DNA of 16,762 nucleotides from CALKHT01 sp964511575 (GTDB taxonomy: Bacteria > Planctomycetota > Phycisphaerae > Phycisphaerales > Phycisphaeraceae). The position numbers and the translations under genes were made by a program. The notes under the pieces were generated by a model that was not told the origin of the DNA, made no database searches, and worked only from the letters and a program-made list of their open reading frames with translations. Positions 1 to 6,429 of this stretch are shown in pieces. Position 1 is the stretch's first letter. The number at the start of each line of letters is the position of its first letter. Location: assembly GCA_964511575.1 (NCBI GenBank), contig CAZEFM010000086.1:1-16762 (forward strand). The letters run 5' to 3'.

Positions 1-2
1 AG

Positions 3-171
3 CTCGGCGATGGCCGTCGCGATCGGACCGGCCGGGCGGTCAGCCGGAATGAGCGTTCCCCGGACCAGGTCCGCCAGATCAAGGCCTCGCTGCTCGAGTT
101 CGGCTGGACCAATGCCGTGCTGGCCGACGCCGAGGGCATCATTGCCGGTCACGGCCGCGTGCTGGCCGGTG
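3..171 (+). pseudogene. fragment of a ParB-like domain gene, cut at both ends
   Basis: Frame 3 reads RSPDQVRQIKASLLEFGW, then TNAVLADAEGIIAGHGRVLAG. This is the typical pattern of the ParB/Srx-like N-terminal domain found in phage- and plasmid-type DNA-modification proteins: an array of the form S..QV.QI..SI.EFG.TNPVL.D..G.IIAGHGR. The fold is known for DNA partition proteins and for the N-terminal part of some adenine/cytosine methyltransferases. No start codon or upstream part is visible, because the window begins inside the gene. Around bases 165-172 the similarity stops and carB sequence begins in a different frame, so the rest of the protein, including any methyltransferase domain, is missing. 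The domain call comes from pattern memory, not from a search. It is either a remnant or an assembly chimera. Confidence 0.6.
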
Positions 172-678
172 CGCTCGACGGGCGAGGTGATGGGGATCGA
201 CGACAACTTCGCCATTGCGTTCGCCAAGAGCCAGATGGCCGCCAACACCTCGTTGCCGACGGAAGGCAAGGTGTTCATCTCGATGCGTGACAGCGAGAAG
301 GCGGCGATCGTGGAACCGGTGCGGCGTCTGCTGGAGATGGGTTTTGAAATTTATACCACCGGCGGCACGCACGATTACCTGACGCAGGCGGGGATCGCCA
401 CCATTCGTCTGAACAAGATCAGCGAGGGCCGACCCAACTGCATCGACATGATCAAAAACCGCGAGATCGCGCTGATCATGAACACGCCGACACGCAAGGG
501 CCTCAAGAGCGATGAAGGGCGGCTGCGTGCCACGGCCCTGCGCTTCAACGTGCCGATGATCACGACGGTGACGGGCGCGGCCGCGGCGGTGCAGGCGATC
601 GCCGCGCTGCGCAGCGACGCATGGAACGTCCGGACCCTGCAGGAATACTTTCAGCAGGCGGAACAAACCGTCGGGTGA
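172..678 (+). pseudogene. carB: carbamoyl-phosphate synthase large subunit, C-terminal fragment
   Basis: About 168 codons of the C-terminal end of CarB, which makes carbamoyl phosphate from glutamine-derived ammonia, bicarbonate and ATP for arginine and pyrimidine synthesis. The fragment opens with RSTGEVMGID, the conserved end of the second ATP-grasp half, and continues into the MGS-like allosteric domain with GKVFISMRDSEK, YTTGGTHDYL, SEGRPNCIDMIKN, MNTPTRKG and ITTVTGAAAAVQAI. The TGA at 676-678 is at the expected end of the family. The roughly 900 residues that should precede it are not here; bases before about 172 encode an unrelated ParB-like domain in another frame. The open frame can be extended back to an ATG at base 10, but that part has no CarB similarity. 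The partner carA lies about 11 kb away, so the two are not in one operon. Confidence 0.85.
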
Positions 679-789
679 GGGGGATCAATAATCAATAAGC
701 AGTGACCAATTGGCATTTGTCCATTGGCGACGCCGATGGCACGGAAGGGGCGTTTGCTCTTCAACTGCTGATTGCAAATGGATTATTGC
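679..789. repeat. intergenic spacer with reshuffled word repeat
   Basis: This spacer lies between the convergent ends of carB and pdxJ and contains no gene. It is much more AT-rich than its surroundings. It holds words such as caataatcaataagcagt (685-702), a perfect CCAATTGG palindrome (706-713) and catttgtccattgg (714-727). Near 765-803 the opposite strand carries related words (aataaccagtaagcaataat, then catttgcaatcagcag). The second arm runs into pdxJ, so the last pdxJ codons and its TAA stop are made of repeat sequence. Similar word-iterated sequences are known in intergenic regions of planctomycetes and other phyla. No U-tracted terminator is obvious. Confidence 0.55.
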
Positions 790-1539
790 TTACTGGTTAT
801 TCTCTTCTCGGCTGGCGCATGCGCGCAGATACTTTGCGACCGTCTCCTTCAATCCGTATTCCAGCGCATCGGCGATGAGGGCGTGGCCGATGGAGACTTC
901 CAGCACGTTGGGCACGCGCTCCAGGAAGAAGGGCAGGTTGGCGAGGTTCAGGTCGTGGCCGGCGTTGACGCCCATGCCGGCGGCTTCGGCGGCGGCGGCG
1001 GCTTCGGCGTAACGCTCCACCTCCTCAAACCGCTGCTCGGCAAACGCTGTGGCGTACGGCTCGGTGTACAGCTCCACACGATCCGCGCCCAACTCGGCGG
1101 CGGTGTCCATCAGGTGCGCTTTGGGATCCATGAACAGGCTCACGCGGCAGCCCAGATCGCGCAGCTCCGCGATGATCGGCACGAGCCGCTCACGCTCGGC
1201 CAGCACGTCCCAGCCCTGATTGCTCGTGGCGGCGTCGGGAGTGTCGGGAACCAGCGTGCACTGCGTCGGCCGCACGTTGCGCACGTGGTCCATGTATTCG
1301 CCGAAGAAGGGATTGCCTTCGATGTTGAACTCCACGCGGGGGTATTGCGTGAGCAGTTGCGCCAGATCGGTGACATCGTGGGCGCGGATGTGCCGTTCAT
1401 CGGGGCGGGGGTGAATCGTGATGCCGTGCGCGCCGGCATCGAGGCACAGGCGTGCGGCATGGGTGACGCTGGGAATATCCAGCGGCCGAGTGTTGCGCAG
1501 CGTTGCCACCTTGTTGACGTTGACGGATAGCTTGGTCAT
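790..1539 (-). CDS. pdxJ: pyridoxine 5'-phosphate synthase
   Basis: A 249-residue protein, the normal family length. PdxJ condenses 1-deoxyxylulose 5-phosphate with 3-amino-1-hydroxyacetone phosphate to give pyridoxine 5'-phosphate in the DXP-dependent vitamin B6 pathway; it is a cytoplasmic TIM barrel. Visible signatures are LSVNVNKVATLRNTR at residues 4-18, GAHGITIHPRPDERHI at 36-51 with the conserved histidines, VEFNIEGNP at 69-77, and a C-terminal GMGVNAGHDLNL phosphate-binding region followed by EVSIGHALI. The start was set at the ATG at 1537-1539 because the family begins at this point and a perfect TATAAT lies only 7 bases upstream. An in-frame start 11 codons earlier would place that box inside the coding sequence. 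The last residues (EENNQ) and the stop lie in the repeat that fills the spacer downstream. Confidence 0.95.
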   Translation of the reverse strand: MTKLSVNVNKVATLRNTRPLDIPSVTHAARLCLDAGAHGITIHPRPDERHIRAHDVTDLAQLLTQYPRVEFNIEGNPFFGEYMDHVRNVRPTQCTLVPDTPDAATSNQGWDVLAERERLVPIIAELRDLGCRVSLFMDPKAHLMDTAAELGADRVELYTEPYATAFAEQRFEEVERYAEAAAAAEAAGMGVNAGHDLNLANLPFFLERVPNVLEVSIGHALIADALEYGLKETVAKYLRACASREENNQ

Positions 1540-1546
1540 GCGACGA

Positions 1547-1552
1547 ATTATA
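1547..1552 (-). promoter_or_regulatory. -10 box of pdxJ, leaderless geometry
   Basis: On the minus strand TATAAT is followed by TCGTCGC and then the pdxJ ATG. A transcription start 6-8 bases after the box would fall on the start codon itself, so the mRNA would have no leader. No good -35 hexamer is seen at the usual distance. Confidence 0.6.
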
Positions 1553-1800
1553 GCGACGCCACGGATGGACACAGAGCCGCAGGTCAGACGTGTTACAACG
1601 GAATGACCCGATGAGCAGGATGGATGACGTTCGCAGGCGTTCGTTCATGATGAGTCGGTGAACATGCCCGCGATCAACGTGTTCCGCACCTCGATATCTA
1701 CATCATCATCCAGTCGATCCTGTTCATCCTGTCGCAGACAACACGTCCCATCTGCAGTTGTCCATCCGTGGCTCGCGCTCGACACCGGATCAATTCGGCA
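1553..1800. repeat. gene-free spacer with inverted dispersed repeat words
   Basis: No coding region is supported here. The 13-mer gtccatccgtggc occurs at 1760-1772 on the plus strand and as a perfect reverse complement at 1558-1570. Between them lie atcctgttcatcctgt (1717-1732) and, on the opposite strand near 1608-1630, the related catccatcctgctcatc. A third copy of the core ccatccgtgg is at 14849-14858. These words resemble short intergenic repeats seen in many genomes of this phylum. The pdxJ-side copy lies just upstream of the pdxJ -10 box. Confidence 0.55.
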
Positions 1801-2226
1801 TCAGATCGGCTGCGACACTTCGCGGACGACCTCGGCGACTTCGTGTTCTGGTGCTTCGCGGCAGATGTCCGCCTGGGCGATGATGCCGATGAGTCGGCCG
1901 TCATCGTCGCAGACGGGGACGCGTCGCACCTGGTTGTCTTCCATGACGCGGATGCATTCCTCGAGGGTGTCGGTGGGTCGCACGGTGGCAACGGGGCGCG
2001 ACATGATGTCGCCCGCGGTGAGTTCCAGCGGGTTTTCGCCGCGTGCCACGGTGCGGATGGTGATGTCGCGATCGGTGACGACGCCGACGGGTCGCAGGTT
2101 CTGCTGGTTTTCCACGACGGGGATTTCGCCGCAGTCGTATTCGACCATCAGTTGGGCGACTTCCTGCAGCGAGGTGTCGATGGTGCAACAGGCGGGGTTG
2201 CTCGTCATGATTTCGCGCACTTGCAT
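1801..2226 (-). CDS. two-CBS-domain protein
   Basis: A 141-residue stand-alone CBS pair (Bateman module). Such proteins bind adenosyl ligands (AMP, ATP, SAM) or other nucleotides and act as energy or redox sensors, usually as dimers regulating partner proteins. The first CBS repeat covers about residues 1-62 (VREIMTSNP, then CGEIPVVENQ, then GVVTDRDITIR). The second covers about 70-130 (AGDIMSRPVATVRPTDTLEE, then VRRVPVCDDDGRLIGIIAQADI). The start is the ATG at 2224-2226, because AAAGGAG sits 7 bases upstream on the minus strand; this is the clearest Shine-Dalgarno sequence in the window. Reading further upstream adds 12 residues without similarity. No fused effector domain is present, so the partner is unknown. 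It lies between birA/zinc-ribbon and pdxJ in the same direction, with spacers on both sides. Confidence 0.88.
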   Translation of the reverse strand: MQVREIMTSNPACCTIDTSLQEVAQLMVEYDCGEIPVVENQQNLRPVGVVTDRDITIRTVARGENPLELTAGDIMSRPVATVRPTDTLEECIRVMEDNQVRRVPVCDDDGRLIGIIAQADICREAPEHEVAEVVREVSQPI

Positions 2227-2313
2227 GGTGTGTCTCCTTTGGTGAGGGCGGGCATCACGCATGACCCGCGATGTGTGGAAACGAGCAACGATCGTGCCGG
2301 GAAAGGCGGAAAT

Positions 2314-2529
2314 TCAACTGATGGGGTCGCCGCGCGAATTGAGTTGAAACGGTTGTCCGCATTCGGGGCATTCGCGTCGATCACCGAGGTGATAGAGGTC
2401 GTAGCCGCATCTTCGGCAGCGGCCGACCCACGTCGTCGCCTGACTGGCGCACATGAGCAGCCAGACTGTCAGCACAATTGGTACAACAGTGAACGATGCG
2501 AAGATCATCAGCGTCAGCCATTCCACCAT
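2314..2529 (-). CDS. small membrane protein with C-terminal zinc ribbon
   Basis: 71 residues from the chosen start. One hydrophobic segment (about residues 4-28, LTLMIFASFTVVPIVLTVWL) is followed by a four-cysteine zinc ribbon, CRRCGYDLYHLGDRRECPEC, at about 38-57. CxxCGYDL...CPECG tails of this type are widespread on small membrane proteins in planctomycetes; the function is not known. The start was put at the ATG at 2527-2529, where the hydrophobic segment begins and a weak -10-like TACGAT lies 5 bases upstream. A longer version from 2619 or the GTG at 2622 would add 30-31 residues, including another hydrophobic-aromatic stretch, and cannot be excluded. It sits just downstream of birA. Confidence 0.65.
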   Translation of the reverse strand: MVEWLTLMIFASFTVVPIVLTVWLLMCASQATTWVGRCRRCGYDLYHLGDRRECPECGQPFQLNSRGDPIS

Positions 2530-2655
2530 GTCGGATCGTAGCGCCGGGACACGGCGAACGAACGTCAGGAAGTGAGCGACTCGGGGATAGGGGAATGGGA
2601 TATAAGCAGCGTCAGGCATCACCGTTCAGCCCCTTATCGGCGTGCCTTCTGTTTT

Positions 2656-3651
2656 TCACTCGCGGCTTGTCGTGGCGGCGGGCAGATGGGTGATCGCGCC
2701 GGCATCGGTGCGAACGATGAGGCCTTCGTGCGGGTCCAGGTCGATGACCTGCCCGCGAATGACGCGGCCGTTGTTGCGCAGCTCGACCCGTTGCGACAGC
2801 ATGGCACAGCGTTGCCGCCATTCGCTGAGGAGCGACTGATCCGATTCGCGTTCTGCGATATCGAGTGCCGCCAACACATGCGTCAACACGCGCAGACGGT
2901 CCACGTGCGCGCCGGCCATGTGGAGGCTGATGACATCGCGGCCGGTGCGCTGCAGCTCCGCGGGAATCTGCGACGCATCGAGCGTGACGTTGATGCCGAT
3001 GCCGGTGATTGCGGCGTGAACGGCTTGGCCGTCGATCTGTGCCTGATGCGCTTCGACGAGAATGCCGGCGAGCTTGCGGTTGTCGATGAGCAGATCGTTG
3101 GGCCATTTGATCTGCACGCGCACGGCGTTGCGACACGCTGCTTCGATGCCACGCGCCACGCCGACGGCGGCGATGAGGGTGAGGTGATCCACGCCGGGGG
3201 GCGGGGTGCCGGTGTTGTTGCGACGCGGCACAAGGGTGACGCGGCTGAAGAGCGCCGCCGTGCCGGGAGGGGCGAGCCATCGTCGGCCGAGGCGTCCGCG
3301 ACCGGCTGATTGAGCATCGGCGATGGCGACGCAGCCGTGGGCGGACCAGCCGCGCGAGGCGATCATGCGTCGGGCGACTTCCTGTGTGCTGGCGGTTTGG
3401 CGATAGACCTCGACGCTGCGCCCGGGCCGCTGATGTTCGAGCAGGTCGGCCCAGACGCCCAACCCCGCCTCGCGCAGCTGCACGCCGTGTTGCGGGTGAT
3501 TGTCGATGCGACACCCCGCCTGTTGCAGCGTTTGCAGTGCCTGTCGCACCGCTGCGGGGCTTTGGTCGCGCGAGGTAAGGCGCAGCCGATCAAACGCGAT
3601 CGGGCCTTCAGCTTCGAGCAACTGGTTGAGCAGGGTGCAGTCGATGGTCAC
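2656..3651 (-). CDS. birA: biotin--[acetyl-CoA-carboxylase] ligase
   Basis: A 331-residue BirA-type protein that activates biotin to biotinyl-AMP and attaches it to the carboxyl-carrier protein of acetyl-CoA carboxylase. Residues 1-60 look like the N-terminal winged-helix found in bifunctional BirA (SPAAVRQALQTLQQAGCRI), so it may also repress biotin genes. The catalytic core has QTASTQEVARR (85-95), GRGRLGRRW (117-125) as the biotinyl-AMP loop, KWPNDLLID (182-190) and KLAGILVE (193-200). A C-terminal SH3-like segment (ELRNNGRVIRGQVIDLD) is present. The start is a GTG at 3649-3651; no nearby ATG gives a full domain. Only 15 bases separate it from the nadC stop upstream, so nadC and birA are probably co-transcribed. 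No Shine-Dalgarno sequence is visible. Confidence 0.92.
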   Translation of the reverse strand: MTIDCTLLNQLLEAEGPIAFDRLRLTSRDQSPAAVRQALQTLQQAGCRIDNHPQHGVQLREAGLGVWADLLEHQRPGRSVEVYRQTASTQEVARRMIASRGWSAHGCVAIADAQSAGRGRLGRRWLAPPGTAALFSRVTLVPRRNNTGTPPPGVDHLTLIAAVGVARGIEAACRNAVRVQIKWPNDLLIDNRKLAGILVEAHQAQIDGQAVHAAITGIGINVTLDASQIPAELQRTGRDVISLHMAGAHVDRLRVLTHVLAALDIAERESDQSLLSEWRQRCAMLSQRVELRNNGRVIRGQVIDLDPHEGLIVRTDAGAITHLPAATTSRE

Positions 3652-3666
3652 GCGAAAGCGTCCGGT

Positions 3667-4560
3667 TCAAGGCGTGATGTCGAGTCCCAGATCAAGCGCG
3701 GGCGCGGAGTGGGTGAGCGCGCCGATGGCGATGCGGTCGACGCCTGTTTCGGCGATCTGTCGCACGGTGTCGAGCGTCACGCCGCCGCTGGATTCAAGTT
3801 GAACGTGTGGCGCGATGCGGTCGCGCAGCGCGATCGCCTGCCGCAGCGCATCAACCCCCATGTTGTCGAGCAGGGCGATGTCGATGCCGCAGGGAAGCAC
3901 GCGTTCGAGCTGATCGAGCCGATCCACTTCAACTTCGATGAAGGCGGGCGCGGGTCGTCGGCTGCGGGCGCGCTGCACGAGTTCGGTGATGGCGTTGGGC
4001 AGTTGCTGAGTGCTCAGGTGGGCGATGTGGTTGTCCTTGACGAGCACGGCATCGTAAAGGCCGATGCGATGCGCCGCGCCGCCGCCGCACACCACGGCAT
4101 ACTTCGCCAGGCCGCGTAACCCCGGAATGGTTTTGCGTGTGTCGTAAATGCGGGCGCGCGTGCCTTCGACGGCGGCGACGTAGCGAGCCGTGAGCGAAGC
4201 GATGCCCGACAGGTGCGTGACGAAGTTGAGCGCCACACGCTCCAGCGCGAGGATCGAGCGCAGCGCGCCGGTGAATCGCGCGACGACATCGCCTCGTGCA
4301 AGCGTCGCGCCATCATCGACAAGCACATCCACGCGCACCGCGGGATCGTATGCGTCGGCAATCATCGTCAGCAGTGCCGCGCCGGCGAGCCGCCCCGGTT
4401 GCCGGGCCCGCATCTCCGCGGTGGCGGTGGCGTCGGCGGGAACGAGCAGTTCGCTCGTGACGTCCACGCCAGCGTCGCCCACGTCCTCGCGGCGGGCGGC
4501 GGCGATCAGGGCCTGCAGGTCGGCCACGGCAACGTAATCATTCAACGCGGGCGCAGTCAT
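3667..4560 (-). CDS. nadC: nicotinate-nucleotide pyrophosphorylase (carboxylating)
   Basis: 297 residues. Quinolinate phosphoribosyltransferase converts quinolinate and PRPP to nicotinate mononucleotide, CO2 and pyrophosphate in de novo NAD synthesis. Motifs in order: REDVGDAGVDVTSELL (24-39), ERVALNFVTHLSGIAS (107-122), YDTRKTIPGLRGLAKYAV (139-156), GGGAAHRIGLYDAVLVKDNH (159-178), a C-terminal VEVDRLDQ, LLDNM and LESSGGVTLD, then GVDRIAIGALTHS. These are the substrate- and PRPP-binding residues of the family. The ATG at 4558-4560 was chosen because similarity starts there and a TATAAT lies 7 bases upstream. The frame stays open upstream to 4998, but that part is antiparallel shadow inside the ASCH gene. 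Expression could be driven both by its own box and from upstream genes. Confidence 0.95.
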   Translation of the reverse strand: MTAPALNDYVAVADLQALIAAARREDVGDAGVDVTSELLVPADATATAEMRARQPGRLAGAALLTMIADAYDPAVRVDVLVDDGATLARGDVVARFTGALRSILALERVALNFVTHLSGIASLTARYVAAVEGTRARIYDTRKTIPGLRGLAKYAVVCGGGAAHRIGLYDAVLVKDNHIAHLSTQQLPNAITELVQRARSRRPAPAFIEVEVDRLDQLERVLPCGIDIALLDNMGVDALRQAIALRDRIAPHVQLESSGGVTLDTVRQIAETGVDRIAIGALTHSAPALDLGLDITP

Positions 4561-4567
4561 GCCGCGA

Positions 4568-4573
4568 ATTATA
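4568..4573 (-). promoter_or_regulatory. -10 box of nadC overlapping the upstream stop codon
   Basis: TATAAT, then TCGCGGC, then ATG on the minus strand; the spacing is identical to pdxJ (7 bases). The TAA inside the box (4569-4571) is also the stop codon of the ASCH-domain gene, so the box partly lies in its coding end. A start site on the ATG would make the mRNA leaderless. Confidence 0.6.
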
Positions 4574-5273
4574 GAGCTTTGACCACCACCGCACGATAAC
4601 GGCGGGGCGACAGCTCGATGAAACGCATCGCATCGCCCGGCTGAAGATCGTGCGCGCGGTACACCTCGCGCCAACCGCGCCATCGCAACATGTTGCCCAC
4701 GAGGTCCGTTGCGATCGTGCCGCCATCGGGCAGCAGCAGTTCGATCGGTTCGCCCGCCTGCGTCGCCGTCGCGCCGCCGTAGCACGGCTGGGGAAAAGCG
4801 TGCACCTTGCGCGGGATGCGCAGGTAGCCGTTGCGAATCGCGCCATCGGTGAGGGGCACGTCGAACACCGCCGGTCCCGCCGTGTCGGGCAGCACGAACC
4901 ATGCGAGGCCGCGCGACGGTGCCATGCGCGGCCCCACATCCATCGCCTGCACCTCGCGCAGCAGCACAAACGTGGCGTAGCGGCTGTCGCGCTTCCACTG
5001 CCAGTAGTCCGCATCGCCGCAGACACGATCGTTGAAGCGGTTCCTGAACTTCTCGACGTCAACCGGGGTCAGCCGGTCGTAGCACACCACCTTGTCCGCC
5101 ACCGCCGTTGCCATGTAAGGCCCGCTCGATGCCTTGAAATAGATGCGCTCGCCCGGTTCGATCGCGCGGTAGGGGGCACGTGCTGTTCGTGTGAGTCTGC
5201 TTTCGATGGTCTTTCGCCCCTCCAGAATCAGGCGGATGTACCGCTTGAGCAGGATGGCGACGTGGATCGACAT
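4569..5273 (-). CDS. ASCH-domain protein with possible B3-like C-terminal domain
   Basis: 234 residues. The N-terminal part (about 1-110) reads HVAILLKRYIRLILEGRKTI, then ESRLTRTARAPYRAI, then PGERIYFKASSGP. This is the ASCH/PUA-like pattern: a beta-barrel fold that binds RNA or modified nucleic-acid bases, with the GRKTIE motif lining the cleft. The C-terminal half has IRNGYLRIPRKVHAFP, then LLPDGGTIATDLVGNMLRWR, GWREVYRAHDLQPGDAMRF and a final RYRAVVV. The 'W..V...H.L..GD...F' order recalls B3-like DNA-binding domains (as in plant factors and some restriction enzymes); this second assignment is an inference. The start at 5271-5273 is supported by TATGAT 7 bases upstream; two ATGs at 5282 and 5285 lie in or next to that box. 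It ends 8 bases before the nadC start. The physiological target is unknown. Confidence 0.75.
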   Translation of the reverse strand: MSIHVAILLKRYIRLILEGRKTIESRLTRTARAPYRAIEPGERIYFKASSGPYMATAVADKVVCYDRLTPVDVEKFRNRFNDRVCGDADYWQWKRDSRYATFVLLREVQAMDVGPRMAPSRGLAWFVLPDTAGPAVFDVPLTDGAIRNGYLRIPRKVHAFPQPCYGGATATQAGEPIELLLPDGGTIATDLVGNMLRWRGWREVYRAHDLQPGDAMRFIELSPRRYRAVVVKAL

Positions 5274-5280
5274 GCCGCGC

Positions 5281-5286
5281 ATCATA
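5281..5286 (-). promoter_or_regulatory. -10 box of the ASCH-domain gene, leaderless geometry
   Basis: TATGAT followed by GCGCGGC and the ATG at 5273 on the minus strand: the same 7-base distance as pdxJ and nadC, and nearly the same spacer sequence as nadC (TCGCGGC). It matches TATAAT at 5 of 6 positions. Confidence 0.5.
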
Positions 5287-5321
5287 ACAACTGCGCATCG
5301 CTCACGATGGCGGTGTGTGCA

Positions 5322-6383
5322 TCATCGTTTGTGCAACGTCACGGCCGTGCGGGTCACCTCCACCATCACCCCGGCGCTCAACGCAAAGCAGCGCGTGCCA
5401 CCCTGATGGTCGGACACCGCGCGGGCGATCGGCTCGATCGCACTGGCGCCGAGCTGGTCCGGCCGCGCCCCCGCCTCCAGCGCGATCATCCGCAGCAGCT
5501 CCACCAGCACCACCGGCGACAACATCCGTGCCGCCTGGCGGTCCAGCCGCCACATCCCTTCTCGCTGCTGCACCATCGTCTCGCGGGATTGCCGTGCCGT
5601 CGTTTCCAGCAGATGCGCGACCCCGCGCAAATGATCGGCCGTCTGCGTCGCCCGACGGGCCGCCGAGGGATACAACGCGTGCAGCACCGGCAACACCTCG
5701 TGCCGCAACCGCGCCCGGCTGCGCGTCACATCGGCGTTGGTGTGATCCTCACGCCACGGCTGGTTCAGATCGCTCAGAAATGAAACAACAGCCGCACGGT
5801 CGTGCAGCAGCATCGGTCGCACGAGGTGGCGGGGCGGTTGCGTGCCATCGTTGCCATGGGGTGTTGCAAGTCGTCGTCGCCATGCCATGCCCGCCAGCCC
5901 GCGTACCGCTGAGCCGCGCAGCAAGCGCATGAGCATGGTTTCCAGTTGATCATCGCCGTGGTGCGCGGTGGCGATGATGGGGCAGTCCGCCTGCTGCGCC
6001 AGATCGAACAGGGCGGCGTAGCGGGCACGGCGGGCGTTGGCTTCGACGTTGCCGCGTGCCGTGAGTGACAACGCATCCAGGTCAGCGCGCACGCAGGGCA
6101 GCCCCAGCGATTCCGCCAGCGCCGCCACAAACGCCGCATCGCCTTCCGCCGCTTCATCCGTATCGCGCAGGTGGTGCTGCACGTGGGCAACGGTGAGTTG
6201 CAACGCCCAGCCGCGACGCGGTGCGATCGCCGCCAACCCGCGCAGCAGCGCTACGGAATCCGCGCCGCCGCTCACCGCCACCAGCACGCGCGATCCGGTC
6301 GCGACATCGCATCGCTGGCGCAGCGACCGCGCCAACACTTTGACGAATGGGTGATGCTGGGGCATCATGGGCCTGTCGCTCAT
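5322..6383 (-). CDS. tilS: tRNA(Ile)-lysidine synthetase
   Basis: 353 residues. TilS attaches lysine to C34 of the CAU-anticodon tRNA-Ile using ATP, which changes its codon from AUG to AUA and its amino acid identity to isoleucine. The N-type ATP pyrophosphatase loop VAVSGGADSVALLRGL lies at about 35-50. HVQHHLRD, the ATAHHGDDQLETMLMRLLRG block and a middle NADVTRSRARLRHEVLP (the R..R..LR motif) follow. The protein is shorter than E. coli TilS (about 430) and seems to have only a short C-terminal region. The start at 6381-6383 is preceded by TATCAT with a 6-base gap; an earlier in-frame start at 6431 would overlap the divergent gene. It is divergent from the coiled-coil gene at 6430 and lies 48 bases upstream of the ASCH start. 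Confidence 0.93.
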   Translation of the reverse strand: MSDRPMMPQHHPFVKVLARSLRQRCDVATGSRVLVAVSGGADSVALLRGLAAIAPRRGWALQLTVAHVQHHLRDTDEAAEGDAAFVAALAESLGLPCVRADLDALSLTARGNVEANARRARYAALFDLAQQADCPIIATAHHGDDQLETMLMRLLRGSAVRGLAGMAWRRRLATPHGNDGTQPPRHLVRPMLLHDRAAVVSFLSDLNQPWREDHTNADVTRSRARLRHEVLPVLHALYPSAARRATQTADHLRGVAHLLETTARQSRETMVQQREGMWRLDRQAARMLSPVVLVELLRMIALEAGARPDQLGASAIEPIARAVSDHQGGTRCFALSAGVMVEVTRTAVTLHKR

Positions 6384-6389
6384 GCGCTG

Positions 6390-6395
6390 ATGATA
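6390..6395 (-). promoter_or_regulatory. -10 box of tilS, leaderless geometry
   Basis: TATCAT, then CAGCGC, then ATG on the minus strand: a 6-base gap and a 5 of 6 match to TATAAT. It lies in the 46-base divergent spacer between tilS and the gene starting at 6430. Confidence 0.45.
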
Positions 6396-6429
6396 GCTGC
6401 TCCGATCCGACGGCACGACACGTTGCACC

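Noticed and set aside
772..1530. A 252-codon open frame on the plus strand across pdxJ
   Set aside because: It is antisense to a clear pdxJ gene and its Gly/Ala/His/Val-rich translation matches no family. GC-rich genes often have open antisense frames.
2612..3514. A 300-codon open frame on the minus strand overlapping birA
   Set aside because: The translation is extremely Arg/His/Ser/Pro-rich, as expected from a frame-shifted reading of birA.
3310..4119. A 269-codon plus-strand open frame over birA and nadC
   Set aside because: It lies antisense to two recognised genes and shows no domain.
4650..5783. A 377-codon plus-strand open frame across the ASCH gene and tilS
   Set aside because: His/Arg/Ala-rich antisense translation with no motif; it covers the end of tilS and most of the ASCH gene.
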